Positions 18,811 through 27,481 are shown, counted from the first letter of the stretch. The stretch is 64,000 nucleotides of DNA from DATFNV01 sp963827935 (GCA_963827935.1 CAWHCN010000011.1:868001-932000), one strand, 5' to 3'. Notes: generated from the sequence alone by a model not told the origin. A program made the numbers and translations.

Positions 18811-19690
18811 AGCCGCCGCGATGCGAGGGGCAGCCCTGCCGCAGCGGGCGGATGTCTTCGTCTGCGACATCGATCACTCCTCCTCCCCCGGCACCTTTCC
18901 CGTCTCGACCCACTCGCGCAAGTCCGCCGGGCACGTTGCCCACGCCGCCTGGTAGGTCGCTTCCAGCGGCACGGGAACATAGCCGTTCGGGTCGATGAAT
19001 GCCGGCATGTCGGGCAGAGGGTCGCCGACGCCGACGGATTCCACGTAGGCCTGCGTCTCGATTCCCGCGCTGATGCTGCCAGCAACATAGGCAGCCAGGG
19101 TCAACGGCTTGTCGGGGGGCGGCTCAAATGGCTCATCTTCGATCTTATCCCAGATGGCCTTGTGGATGCCCTGCGGATCGCGCTTCGTAGGCGGCAGAAT
19201 GTCGACCACGAGCAGGTGAATCCCTTGGCGGAGCAGTTCGACGGACTTGTCAACGAAGTCGCGGAAGACAGCCTTCCCGCTCTTGTTGCCGGGTGAGATG
19301 ATCTCCAGGACGCAAACTACCTTTTTCAGGCGGTGGCGGATAGCAACGCGGTTGCCGCGGGCGGCCAAAGCGGCGTTCACACTTAGCACATCGGGCACCA
19401 GCCCCCCGGCGTGCTGTTCCACGAGGTCCGAGTAGCCGGAGGGCAAGCGGCCCCCGTTGAGGGCATCGCAAATGGCGATGGTCCAGCACTGGTGAAAGTG
19501 GTGAAAGGCGTTCGCGTCAACGCGGGACCATTCATGAACCGGCATGCTGTGTCCCTCCCGGCGGCGCCGGCGAGCTTCCGTGCCTCATTGTAATGCCGGC
19601 GCGGCCTCTGGTGCGGTTCGCCGCCTTGGGATTGTGCTCAGTTGCCGGCCATAATACCATCGACAGGAGAGACGGCACATAGCCGGCGCG
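18763..19690. repeat. 1,837-bp tandem duplication, left copy (DUF4058 part)
   Basis: Nearly identical to 20600-21527 at a constant offset of 1,837 bp. The offset also relates the starts of ART-like copies 2 and 3 (19719 and 21556), so the duplicated unit is array end, DUF4058 gene, ART-like gene and partner. Confidence 0.85.
18874..19545 (-). CDS. DUF4058 family protein, copy A
   Basis: 223 aa, starting MPVHEWSRVDANAFHHFHQ, the DUF4058 signature, with VVCVLEIISPGNKSGK (a D/E...K pattern like that of PD-(D/E)XK folds) and a short acidic C-terminus (WVETGKVPGEEE). DUF4058 is abundant in planctomycetes and cyanobacteria; function unknown. Divergently placed against ART-like copy 2 with 173 bp between the starts, which suggests a shared divergent promoter. 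It differs from copy B at 20711 by only a few residues. Confidence 0.85.
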   Translation of the reverse strand: MPVHEWSRVDANAFHHFHQCWTIAICDALNGGRLPSGYSDLVEQHAGGLVPDVLSVNAALAARGNRVAIRHRLKKVVCVLEIISPGNKSGKAVFRDFVDKSVELLRQGIHLLVVDILPPTKRDPQGIHKAIWDKIEDEPFEPPPDKPLTLAAYVAGSISAGIETQAYVESVGVGDPLPDMPAFIDPNGYVPVPLEATYQAAWATCPADLREWVETGKVPGEEE

Positions 19691-19718
19691 CCACCAGCCG
19701 GGTTCGGGAGGAACCAGC

Positions 19719-20079
19719 GTGCCGGCGCAGGACGATGTAACAATTTGTCGCGGTGTGCACTGTCAGCACCCTGCCCTCGCCGAGGCTCGCGCGGGCCGGG
19801 CGGTGCCGGGCAGCATTAACGGGTCCGTCACTCCCGAACAGCACAACGACGGCGGCTTCAGCGATCAGAGCCCGTATACCTCGTGGACCACGCGCAAACA
19901 GACCGCGGAGTACTACGCCCGGCGCTACACGGGAGGCCTGGGAGTTATTCTGACAAAAACCGTCGCGCGGACGGACCTGGTGCCCTCCCCGGACCGCGCA
20001 AGAAGGAGAGGTCCTTCTGCGCGGTCCCGTCCTCGGCTGCCAGGTTGAGAAAGTGCCCGGTACAGGTCCTATCCCATGA
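19719..20079 (+). CDS. ADP-ribosyltransferase-like small protein, copy 2 (2-nt deletion)
   Basis: GTG start after GGGAGGAACC. It opens VTICRGVHCQHPALAEARAG, then SPYTSWTT and YYARRYTGGLGVILTKT. The first ~180 bp differ from copy 1 at many positions, but from about 19882 onward the two are nearly identical. It carries the same 2-nt deletion as copy 1, after which the displaced frame still spells EGEVLLRGPVLGCQVEKVPG to TGA 20079. The partner gene follows at 20120. If the deletion is real, the protein lacks the E-x-E motif unless ribosomes shift. Confidence 0.6.
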
Positions 20080-20119
20080 CGCCCGCCGGAGTGCGATCCT
20101 TCCCTGACCGGAGTCCCCC

Positions 20120-20503
20120 ATGAAGAGCTATTCGACCCAAGTGCTCGTTACTCTATCGCCCGGAATCTCTGAGGCCTTATCTCGGGCCGTGGAGCCCGTT
20201 CTGGAGGAACTGGCAAGCCGCAACGAGGGGATCGAGGAAGTGCGGGTCGGGCCGACTCGGCCGGCAGCGGACTTCCTGGACATCGAGGGTGTCCGGCTCC
20301 GCATCGCCCGGGAGCAAAGAGGGCACCCCTGGCGGGGTCAGACGCAGCTCGTCGAAAACCTGCGGACACTGCCCCCGGAAAGGGAGATCACATACGTGCT
20401 CCTGGATACGGCGGATCAAGAGGCCAAATGCTACGTCGATTGCCAGACGCAGCGCCTCCTGGGCGTCCTTTGGCTCCCGCAGACTGACCGTGACGCAGGG
20501 TGA
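20120..20503 (+). CDS. Conserved partner protein of the ART-like gene, copy 2
   Basis: Intact 127-aa version: MKSYSTQVLVTLSPGISEA at the start, PVLEELASRNEGIEEVRVG, FLDIEGVRLRIAREQRGHPW, REITYVLLDTADQEAKCYVD, and the conserved end LLGVLWLP. The pattern suggests an alpha/beta protein without membrane segments. GGAGTCCCCC just before the ATG is a plausible ribosome binding site. I do not recognise the family. Confidence 0.7.
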   Translation: MKSYSTQVLVTLSPGISEALSRAVEPVLEELASRNEGIEEVRVGPTRPAADFLDIEGVRLRIAREQRGHPWRGQTQLVENLRTLPPEREITYVLLDTADQEAKCYVDCQTQRLLGVLWLPQTDRDAG

Positions 20504-20533
20504 GGAGGTCTCCGGCCGGGGCGGTCTGGTTTC

Positions 20534-20647
20534 GGACGCTGGCTCCACCCCGGCCAGCGGGGTGGGGGCCAACGCACGGGGCCAGCGCCGTCTGCTTACG
20601 GACCCTGGCTCCACGCCGGCCAGCGGGGTGGGGGCCAACGGCAGGAG
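20534..20647 (+). repeat. 66-bp hairpin tandem repeat array 3 (about 2 units)
   Basis: Unit starts at 20534 and 20600, 66 bp apart, directly after the partner gene as in array 1. Confidence 0.9.
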
Positions 20648-21527
20648 AGCCGCCGCGACGCGAGGGGCAGCCCTGCCGCAGCGGGCGGATGTCTTCGTCT
20701 GCGACATCGATCACTCCTCCTCCCCCGGCACCTTTCCCGTCTCGACCCACTCGCGCAAGTCCGCCGGGCACCTCGCCCAGGCCGCCTGGTAGGTCGCTTC
20801 CAGCGGCACGGGAACATAGCCGTTCGGGTCGATGAATGCCGGCATGTCGGGCAGGGGGTCGCCGACGCCGACGGATTCCACGTAGGCCTGCGTCTCGATT
20901 CCCGCGCTGATGCTGCCAGCAACATAGGCAGCCAGGGTCAACGGCTTGTCGGGGGGCGGCTCAAATGGCTCATCTTCGATCTTATCCCAGATGGCCTTGT
21001 GGATGCCCTGCGGATCGCGCTTCGTAGGCGGCAGAATGTCGACCACGAGCAGGTGAATCCCTTGGCGGAGCAGTTCGACGGACTTGTCAACGAAGTCGCG
21101 GAAGACAGCCTTCCCGCTCTTGTTGCCGGGTGAGATGATCTCCAGGACGCAAACTACCTTTTTCAGGCGGTGGCGGATAGCAACGCGGTTGCCGCGGGCG
21201 GCCAAAGCGGCGTTCACACTTAGCACATCGGGCACCAGCCCCCCGGCGTGCTGTTCCACGAGGGCCGAGTAGCCGGAGGGCAAGCGGCTCCCGTTGAGGG
21301 CATCGCAAATGGCGATGGTCCAGCACTGGTGAAAGTGGTGAAAGGCGTTCGCGTCAACGCGGGACCATTCATGAACCGGCATGCTGTGTCCCTCCCGGCG
21401 GTGCCGGCGAGCTTCCGCGCCTCATTGTAGTGTCGGCGCGGGCTCTGGCGCGGTTCGCAGCCTTGGGATTGTGCTCAGTTGCCGGCCATAATACCATCGA
21501 CAGGAGAGAAGGCGCATAGCCGGCGCG
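20600..21527. repeat. 1,837-bp tandem duplication, right copy (DUF4058 part)
   Basis: Partner of 18763-19690; only scattered substitutions and no indels were seen between the two. Confidence 0.85.
20711..21382 (-). CDS. DUF4058 family protein, copy B
   Basis: Near-identical duplicate of the gene at 18874 (for example ALNGSRLPSGYSALVEQ against ALNGGRLPSGYSDLVEQ). Same length, same start and same divergent arrangement relative to the ART-like gene that follows (copy 3), with 173 bp between starts. The high identity shows a recent duplication. Confidence 0.85.
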   Translation of the reverse strand: MPVHEWSRVDANAFHHFHQCWTIAICDALNGSRLPSGYSALVEQHAGGLVPDVLSVNAALAARGNRVAIRHRLKKVVCVLEIISPGNKSGKAVFRDFVDKSVELLRQGIHLLVVDILPPTKRDPQGIHKAIWDKIEDEPFEPPPDKPLTLAAYVAGSISAGIETQAYVESVGVGDPLPDMPAFIDPNGYVPVPLEATYQAAWARCPADLREWVETGKVPGEEE

Positions 21528-21555
21528 CGACCGATCACTCTCGGGGGGACACAGG

Positions 21556-21918
21556 TTGGCGGCGCAGGACGAGGTCACACTCTTTCGCGGTGTGCACTGT
21601 CAGCACCCCGCGCTCGCCGAGGCCCGGGCCGGCCAGGCGGTGCCGGGCAACATCAACGGAACCGTCAGTCCAGACCAGCACAACGACGGCGGCTACAGCG
21701 ACCAGAGTCCGTATACGTCCTGGAGCACGCGCAAGGTCATCGCGGACTACTATGCGCGACGGTTCACTGGAGGCAACGGCGTCATCCTGACGAAGACAGT
21801 CGAGCGGACTGAGCAGATACCCTCCCCGGATCGCATGAACGAAGGTGAGGTCTTCTTGCGAGGGATCGTCGTTGGTTGCCAGGTCGAGGAAGTGCCTGGA
21901 ACTGGTCCGTTACCTTGA
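21556..21918 (+). CDS. ADP-ribosyltransferase-like small protein, copy 3 (intact)
   Basis: Only unbroken copy, 120 aa, TTG start. Pattern by residue: R11 in VTLFRGVH, S55-W-S57-T58 in SPYTSWSTRK, then ADYYARRF and GGNGVILTKTV, and E96-G-E98 in MNEGEVFLRGIV. An Arg on strand 1, an S-T-S-like motif and a final E-x-E is the layout of the R-S-E class of ADP-ribosyltransferase folds, and ~120 aa would be a minimal domain. This is my reading of the pattern, not a search result. The partner gene follows by 31 bp. No signal peptide is seen, so it acts in the cytoplasm or is delivered otherwise. Confidence 0.7.
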   Translation: MAAQDEVTLFRGVHCQHPALAEARAGQAVPGNINGTVSPDQHNDGGYSDQSPYTSWSTRKVIADYYARRFTGGNGVILTKTVERTEQIPSPDRMNEGEVFLRGIVVGCQVEEVPGTGPLP

Positions 21919-21949
21919 GGCCTCCATGGCCGCCTGGCCGGAGTCGAGC

Positions 21950-22333
21950 ATGAAGAGCTATTCATCGTATTTACTTGGCACCCTGGCTGCCGGGCTCTCC
22001 GAGGCCCGGTCCCGTGCCGTGGAGCCCGTGGCCGAGGAAATGGCTCGATCAAATGAGGCGGTCCAGGATGTTCGCGTGGGACCTGCCCGGCCAGTTGCGG
22101 AATATCTGGATATCGAGGCGGTCCGATTACGGATCGCCCAGGAGCAGCGGGGCCAGCCCTGGCCCGGCCAGGTGAAGCTGGTGGAACGCCTGCGTTCGCT
22201 GCCGCCAGAAAAACAGATCACCTATGTCATACTGGCGACCCCGACGCGACAGGCGAAATGCTATGTCGATGGCGACAGCGAACAGCTCCTGGGCGTGCTC
22301 TGGCTGCCCGGGGGTGGCGGTGATGGAAAGTGA
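21950..22333 (+). CDS. Conserved partner protein of the ART-like gene, copy 3
   Basis: 127 aa, diverged from copies 1 and 2 but collinear: MKSYSSYLLGTLAAGLSEA, PVAEEMARSNEAVQDVRVG, YLDIEAVRLRIAQEQRGQPW, KQITYVILATPTRQAKCYVD and LLGVLWLPG. The divergence, compared with the near-identity of copies 1 and 2, parallels that of its ART-like neighbour, as expected for a co-evolving pair. Candidate immunity or antitoxin protein; unproven. Confidence 0.7.
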   Translation: MKSYSSYLLGTLAAGLSEARSRAVEPVAEEMARSNEAVQDVRVGPARPVAEYLDIEAVRLRIAQEQRGQPWPGQVKLVERLRSLPPEKQITYVILATPTRQAKCYVDGDSEQLLGVLWLPGGGGDGK

Positions 22334-22340
22334 TCCCTGT

Positions 22341-22556
22341 CAGCGGCGTGGGGGCCAACGCCGTCTGGTTCCGGACCCTGGCTCCACCCCGGCCAGCGGG
22401 GTGGGGGCCAACGCCCGGGGCCAGCGCCGTCTGCTTACGGACCCTGGCTCCACCCCGGCCAGCGGGGTGGGGGCCAACGACAGGGGCCAGCGCCGTCGGG
22501 TTACGGACCCTGGCTCCACCCCGGCCAGCGGGGTGGCGGCCAACGCCAGGAGAGCC
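22341..22556 (+). repeat. 66-bp hairpin tandem repeat array 4 (about 3.5 units)
   Basis: Unit starts at 22373, 22439 and 22505 (66 bp apart) plus a truncated unit at 22341. It follows directly after partner copy 3 and ends the accessory island. Confidence 0.92.
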
Positions 22557-22601
22557 GCCGCGACGCGAGGGGCGTCCCTTCGGGTGAACGCGGCTTCTGG
22601 C

Positions 22602-23327
22602 CTACTTCACCCAGCTTTCGCTGACGAGTTCCTTGACACCCAGGTAATTGGTATTGGTACCATTCCGCTCAAAAGTGATTGTAAGCTTGTGCTTCTGCTC
22701 GTCCTTCAGGATCTCGAATAGCCTCTTGCCGAGTTTTGAGTCCTTCTTCACATAGCCGTGAAAAACATTTAGACGATCCCCAAAGGCCTCAGTCATCTTA
22801 ACTGAATAATGGGTGTCTTTGGCGTTCTCGTAGTGACCCATGTAGAAATCTGACAGCTGTGCCTCTACTCGTAGCGTCAACGTCTCGTCCTTACCCGCGG
22901 CCCAAGCCGTGAACCCAACCGGGTTGTAGCCGATGCTCGCTCCCCAGTCTACCTTGAGCCCGTCCTTCGTGTTCACGATATACCAATCAACCACCCATGT
23001 GCTCTTATTGCCGTCCAGCGTGGCCTTATGGGTTGCTACAACGGTCAGATATCGCTCCTTGGGCCCTCTTTTCGCGGAGTTCACGGTCGCCTGTGCCTCG
23101 TCAGGTATTACCCTGCCCTTGTAGTAGGCCTCTCGGAGTTCGCCATACTCCTTCGGGTCAGTCACGTACACCCCGCGCTCGGCGAACGGCGTCTTCTCGA
23201 AAGCAACCAGCAACTTCTCAACGGCTTGCTTATCGCTGTCGGATATTGGTTGCTTGCCATCGTCGGCCTGTCCGTTTTCCGACAAGCCGACACAGACTAG
23301 CGCCGTTAGGCAAAGTAACCTTGTCAT
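22602..23327 (-). CDS. Secreted hypothetical protein
   Basis: 241 aa from ATG 23327, which follows GGAGGGGAAC. An N-terminal signal peptide (MTRLLCLTALVCVGLSENGQA) is followed by a charged mature part with no cysteine pairs and no recognised domain. Recurrent beta-like stretches are seen (VVATHKATLDGNKSTWVVDW, KLTITFERNGTNTNYLG). GC content is visibly lower than in the neighbours, so it may be acquired. Function unknown. Confidence 0.65.
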   Translation of the reverse strand: MTRLLCLTALVCVGLSENGQADDGKQPISDSDKQAVEKLLVAFEKTPFAERGVYVTDPKEYGELREAYYKGRVIPDEAQATVNSAKRGPKERYLTVVATHKATLDGNKSTWVVDWYIVNTKDGLKVDWGASIGYNPVGFTAWAAGKDETLTLRVEAQLSDFYMGHYENAKDTHYSVKMTEAFGDRLNVFHGYVKKDSKLGKRLFEILKDEQKHKLTITFERNGTNTNYLGVKELVSESWVK

Positions 23328-23375
23328 GTTCCCCTCCGGTGGCTTGGCCAATGGCCGCGCCATTGCACACATGGT

Positions 23376-23699
23376 TCAAAAGGGGTTCTCGATACCGTGC
23401 CTCATTTCATCCTTGCAAATCATATTCGCGCAGCTGCCGCAGTAACCGTCATTCTCCCAAGCGCATATCAGTTCATTGCCCTCGATCGAGGTCTGGCAGC
23501 ATTTGCATGTGCGGAACAGCCATTCATCAACGACTTCGGCCTTGAACACGCGTAGCTGTTTTGGAGATAAGCCGTGCAGCCCGTGCGTGATTACGCGGGA
23601 CGTGATCCCTTTTGCAGCACCGTCCAGGTGGTACGCGACCAGGAAGCGAAGCGCTTCGTCGTTCAGGAGACCTGCATCGAAATCTTCGAGCCAGTCCAT
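23376..23699 (-). CDS. Small Cys-rich (zinc-ribbon-like) hypothetical protein
   Basis: 107 aa from ATG 23699, preceded by GGAGGAAGAA. N-terminal half is acidic (MDWLEDFDAGLLNDEALRF). The C-terminal half carries CKCCQTS and, 17 residues on, YCGSCAN, a four-cysteine pattern able to bind zinc. No family recognised. It lies 49 bp upstream of the secreted-protein gene on the same strand and may share its transcript. Confidence 0.65.
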   Translation of the reverse strand: MDWLEDFDAGLLNDEALRFLVAYHLDGAAKGITSRVITHGLHGLSPKQLRVFKAEVVDEWLFRTCKCCQTSIEGNELICAWENDGYCGSCANMICKDEMRHGIENPF

Positions 23700-23806
23700 C
23701 TTTCTTCCTCCGAATAATGGGCCACATGAAACGTCGGGAGTCATCACCACCACTTCGCATGATAACGATTCCCGACGTTTCCGGCCTGGCACCGCCCTGC
23801 CCTCTC

Positions 23807-25763
23807 TCACTTCTTCACCTCAAACTCCGCATCGATCACATCATCCTTCTTCTCCCCCCCCCGTGCCCATCGCCCGACGGCGGCGCCCCTCCGCACCCGG
23901 CTGCTGGCTCTTATACAGGTGCTGCGCCATTGCGTGCGACGCCTGCTCCAGCTCGCCCAGCGCCGGTGCGGATCGCGGCCACGTCGTCGCCGCTGGCGGC
24001 TTGCTTCAGGCGCTCGACGGCGGCCTGGATCGGGCCCCTGTCGCTGTCGGACAGCTTGTCGGCGTGGTCCTTGAGCAGCTTCTCCATCTGGTAGATGCGG
24101 TTGTCGGCCTCGTTGCGGGCGTCGATCAGCTCGCGCTTGTGCTTGTCCTCGTCGGCGTGCGACTCGGCGTCGCGGCGCATCTTGTCGACCTCGTCCGAGC
24201 TGAGGCCGCTGGACGACTCGATGCGGATCTTCTTCTCCTTGCCGGTCCCCTTGTCCTTGGCGGTGACGTTCAGGATGCCGTTGGCGTCGATGTCGAAGGT
24301 GACCTCGATCTGCGGCATGCCGCGCGGGGCCGGCGGGATGTCCTCCAGGTTGAACTGGCCGAGCAGGCGGTTGTCGGCGGCCAGTCGGGCGTTCGCCCTG
24401 GAAGACGCGCACCGTCACGGCCGGCTGGTTGTCCGTCGGCCGTCGAGAAGGTCTGCTTCTTCGTCGTCGGGATCGTGGTGTTGCGCTCGATCAGCTTGGT
24501 CATCACGCCGCCCAGGGTCTCGATGCCCAGCGACAGCGGCGTCACGTCGAGGAGCAGCACCTCGGACTTGCTGCCCAGGAGCAGTTGCGCGCCCTGGATG
24601 GCGGCGCCGATGGCGACCACCTCGTCGGGGTTGACGCCCTTGTGCCCTTCCTTGCCGAAGATGTCCTTGACCAGCTGCTGCACGCGCGGCATGCGGGTCA
24701 TGCCGCCGACCATGACGATCTCGTCGATGTCGCTCGGCTTGTAGCCGGCGTCCTGCAGGGCCTGCAGCACCGGGCCGCGGCAGCGCTCGATCAGGGGCTC
24801 GGTCAGCTGCTCGAACTTGGCCCGCGTCAACGATCATTTGCAGGTGCTTGGGGCCGCTCGGCGTCGGCGGTGATGAACGGCAGGTTGATGTCGGTGGTGG
24901 TCGACTGCGACAGGTCCTTCTTGGCCTGCTCGGCGGCTTCCTTGAGCCGCTGCAGGGCCATCTGGTCCTTGCGCAGGTCGATGCCGTTTTCCTTCTTGAA
25001 TTCGTCGGCGATGTAGTCGATGAGGACCTGGTCGAAGTCGTCGCCGCCGAGGTGGGTGTCGCCGTTGGTGGCCTTGACCTCGAAGACGCCGTCGCCGACG
25101 TCGAGGATGGAGATGTCGAAGGTGCCGCCGCCCAGGTCGAAGACGGCGATCTTCTCGTTCTTCTTCTTGTCCAGGCCGTAGGCCAGGGAGGCGGCGGTCG
25201 GCTCGTTGATGATGCGCATCCGCTGCTTGCTGCTCTTCTTGCGTCTTGGGATCTTCGATCTCCCATTCGGTGTCGAAGCCGGCGATCTGGGCGGCGTCGA
25301 TGGTCGCCTGGCGCTGGGCGTCGTTGAAGTAGGCCGGCACGGTGATGACCGCCTTGCGGACGGTGTGGCCCAGGTAGGCCTCGGCGGCTTCCTTGAGCTT
25401 GCGCAGGATCATCGCCGAGATTTCCGGCGGCGTGTAGGTCTTGCCGTCGATCTCGACTTTGACCAGCTCGTTCGGGCCGCCGACGATCTTGTACGGGACC
25501 AGCTTCTCCTCGGCCTGGACCTCGTTGTGGCGGCGGCCCATGAAGCGCTTGATCGAGTAGATGGTGCGGCGCGGGTTGGTGATGGCTTGCCGCTTGGCGG
25601 GGTCGCCGACCAGGCGGTCGCCCTTGTCGGTGAAGGCGACGACGCTGGGCGTCAGGCGGTTGCCTTCCTGGTTGGGGATGACCTTGACTTCGCCCCCTTC
25701 CATGACGGCGACGACCGAGTTGGTGGTGCCCAGGTCGATGCCGATGATTTTTTCCTCTGCCAC
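23807..25763 (-). CDS. dnaK: Hsp70 chaperone DnaK (multiple frameshifts)
   Basis: ATP-dependent cytosolic chaperone. GTG 25763 follows AAGGAG. Motifs run in order: IGIDLGTTNSVVAVMEGG, AVITVPAYFNDAQRQAT, then IINEPTAASLAYGLDKKK, FDLGGGTFDISILDVGDG, VMVGGMTRMPRVQQLVKD, DVTPLSLGIETLGGV in the nucleotide-binding domain. The substrate-binding domain follows (VTVRVFQGER, NRLLGQFNLED, FDIDANGILNVTAKDKGTGK), ending DVIDAEFEVKK. The pieces lie in different frames, with indels near 25225, 24840, 24435, 24395, 23960 and 23880. Six breaks in a conserved gene argue for sequence errors, although a decayed extra dnaK copy cannot be excluded. Confidence 0.92.
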
Positions 25764-26263
25764 GTCAATGCTCCTTTCTTCGTCACGGGCGGCGGGCGAA
25801 GCAAGCCGGAACCGGGCCGTGCGGTATGTGCGGGGGCGGATGTTGAGTCTTGTAGCGGACGACGCGAGAGGAGGGTAAGCAACTGCCATGCCAGGGGCTG
25901 CGCACTCAGCAGTATGACTGCAAGTATAATTGTGACATTGGTTTGCGACTAATGACGGCAACAGAAATAAACAGACGAACAGTGGGCGGCCACGCTGGCA
26001 CTGCCAAATTGGCGGGCGCAGCGGATCGGACGTGAAATGCCCATGCCAAATTGGCAGTGTGAGGTGCGACGGGGAGCATGTGCCACCCCCCATCTATTTG
26101 GCACGCGCTCGATACTGAGATCGCAACAGTAAACAGCATAAGCACTTCGGAAGAATCGAGCGCCTGCCAACCCTGGCCGGCGCTCGTGGCGCGGGCTGGC
26201 AGCGGAACCAGTGTGCGGGAAAAATCTACCCATGCGGGGTCTCTTGTTGGTTGACAGCTATAT
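25764..26263. other. 500-bp intergenic region between divergent dnaK and pheA
   Basis: No gene seen. It is less GC-rich than its surroundings and carries the two GCCAAATTGGC palindromes listed separately, so it probably holds the promoters of both genes. No clear -35/-10 pair could be called. Confidence 0.6.
25999..26059. promoter_or_regulatory. Paired GCCAAATTGGC operator-like palindromes upstream of dnaK
   Basis: CACTGCCAAATTGGC at 25999-26013 and its exact reverse complement GCCAAATTGGCAGTG at 26045-26059. Each arm itself contains the palindrome GCCAAATTGGC, and the centres are 46 bp apart. It is not the CIRCE element (TTAGCACTC). The arrangement fits a dimeric repressor or activator binding twice. 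Confidence 0.6.
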
Positions 26264-27474
26264 ATGGCCCCACTACAGTACGGGGGAACCGCGCACCACC
26301 CCGCTGGGACGAGGCTCCTCCATGACGACGACAGGCGCAAGAGCGACGGCGCGACTAGCACCCTCTCACCGGCCCGCGCCGCCGCCAACCTGAAACACCT
26401 CCGCACGCAGATCGACAAGCTGGACATTCAGATCCTGAAGCTGGTCAACGAGCGGGCCGGCATGGCCGCCGACATCGGTCGCATCAAGAACGATCACGGC
26501 AGCGAGGTCTTTTCGCCGGCCCGCGAAGAGGAAGTCCTCCAGAACGTCATGGAGGCCAACGAGAAGGGGAAGGGGCCGCTCGATTTCGAGACGGTCCGCG
26601 CGGTCTTCCGCGAGATGATGAGCGGGTCGCGGGCGCTGCAGAAGGTGCTCAAGATTGCTTACCTCGGGCCGGAGTACAGCTACAGCTTCTTGGCGGCCGT
26701 TGAGCGGTTTGGTCAGAAGGTGGACCTGATCAAGGTCGGCAGCATCGCGGCGGTGTTCGAGGAAGTCAACCGCGGCCAGGTCGATTTCGGCGTGGTGCCG
26801 CTGGAAAACTCGACCGACGGGCGGGTGGCCGACACGCTGGACATGTTCCTGCGCTTGCCGCAGATCAAGATCGCGGCCGAGATTCGCCTGCGCATCCACC
26901 ACAACCTGATGGCCAACTGCGAGCAGCAGGAGATTCGGCGGGTCTACAGCAAGGAGCAGGCGCTGTCGCAGTGCCGCAATTGGCTGTCGAAGAACGTGCC
27001 GTTCGCCCAGCTGGTGACGGTATCGAGCACGACGGTGGCGGCGGAGACTTGCGCAGCAGGAGCCGCGGTGCGGCGGCGGTGGCCAGCCGGCAGGCCGCCG
27101 TCAAGTATGGCCTGCGCATCCTCTTCGAGAACATCGAGGACTTGCCGTACAACGAAACCCGCTTCGCGGTCATCTCGTTGCAGAAGGACAAGCCGTCGCG
27201 GTCCGGGAATGACAAGACGGCCGTCATGTTCCGCATCCCCCATCAGCCGGGCTCGCTGGTCGAGGCGCTGGACATCTTCAAGCAGAACAAGATCAACCTG
27301 ACCTGGATCGAATCGTTCCCGGCCAAGGCGGCCAAGCCGGAGTACGTCTTCTTCGTCGACTTCGAGGGGCACCTGGACGACGCCAAGGTGTCGCGGGCGC
27401 TGAAGGCGCTGCAGGAGGCATGCGAAGAGGTCAACGTCCTCGGCTCGTTCCCGATGGCGATGGCAGCGGGATGA
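26264..27474 (+). CDS. pheA: Chorismate mutase / prephenate dehydratase (frameshifted)
   Basis: Bifunctional enzyme of phenylalanine synthesis. Domains: AroQ-type chorismate mutase (LRTQIDKLDIQILKLVNERA, about residues 45-130), prephenate dehydratase (KIAYLGPEYSYSFLAAVERF, GVVPLENSTDGRVADTLDMF) and a C-terminal ACT domain (FRIPHQPGSLVEALDIF, ESFPAK). One indel near 27050-27090 separates VTVSSTTVAAE from ASRQAAVKYGLRILFENIED. The usual ESRP Phe-binding motif reads ESFP here. The start is uncertain: ATG 26264 is in frame, and ATG 26323 lies in another frame before a possible further indel. Confidence 0.88.
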
Positions 27475-27481
27475 TCGCCTG

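Noticed and set aside
18659..18998. Proteins encoded by the repeat arrays (GSTPASGVGANARG type)
   Set aside because: Open in several frames only because the repeat lacks stops; no start context or conservation.
17219..22556. 66-bp repeats as a CRISPR array
   Set aside because: The units are contiguous with no variable spacers and no cas genes occur nearby.
26041..26110. Sigma-54 promoter (TTTGGCA...TTTC) upstream of dnaK
   Set aside because: The -12 part does not match TTGC well and the hit falls inside a palindrome that explains the TTGGCA text.
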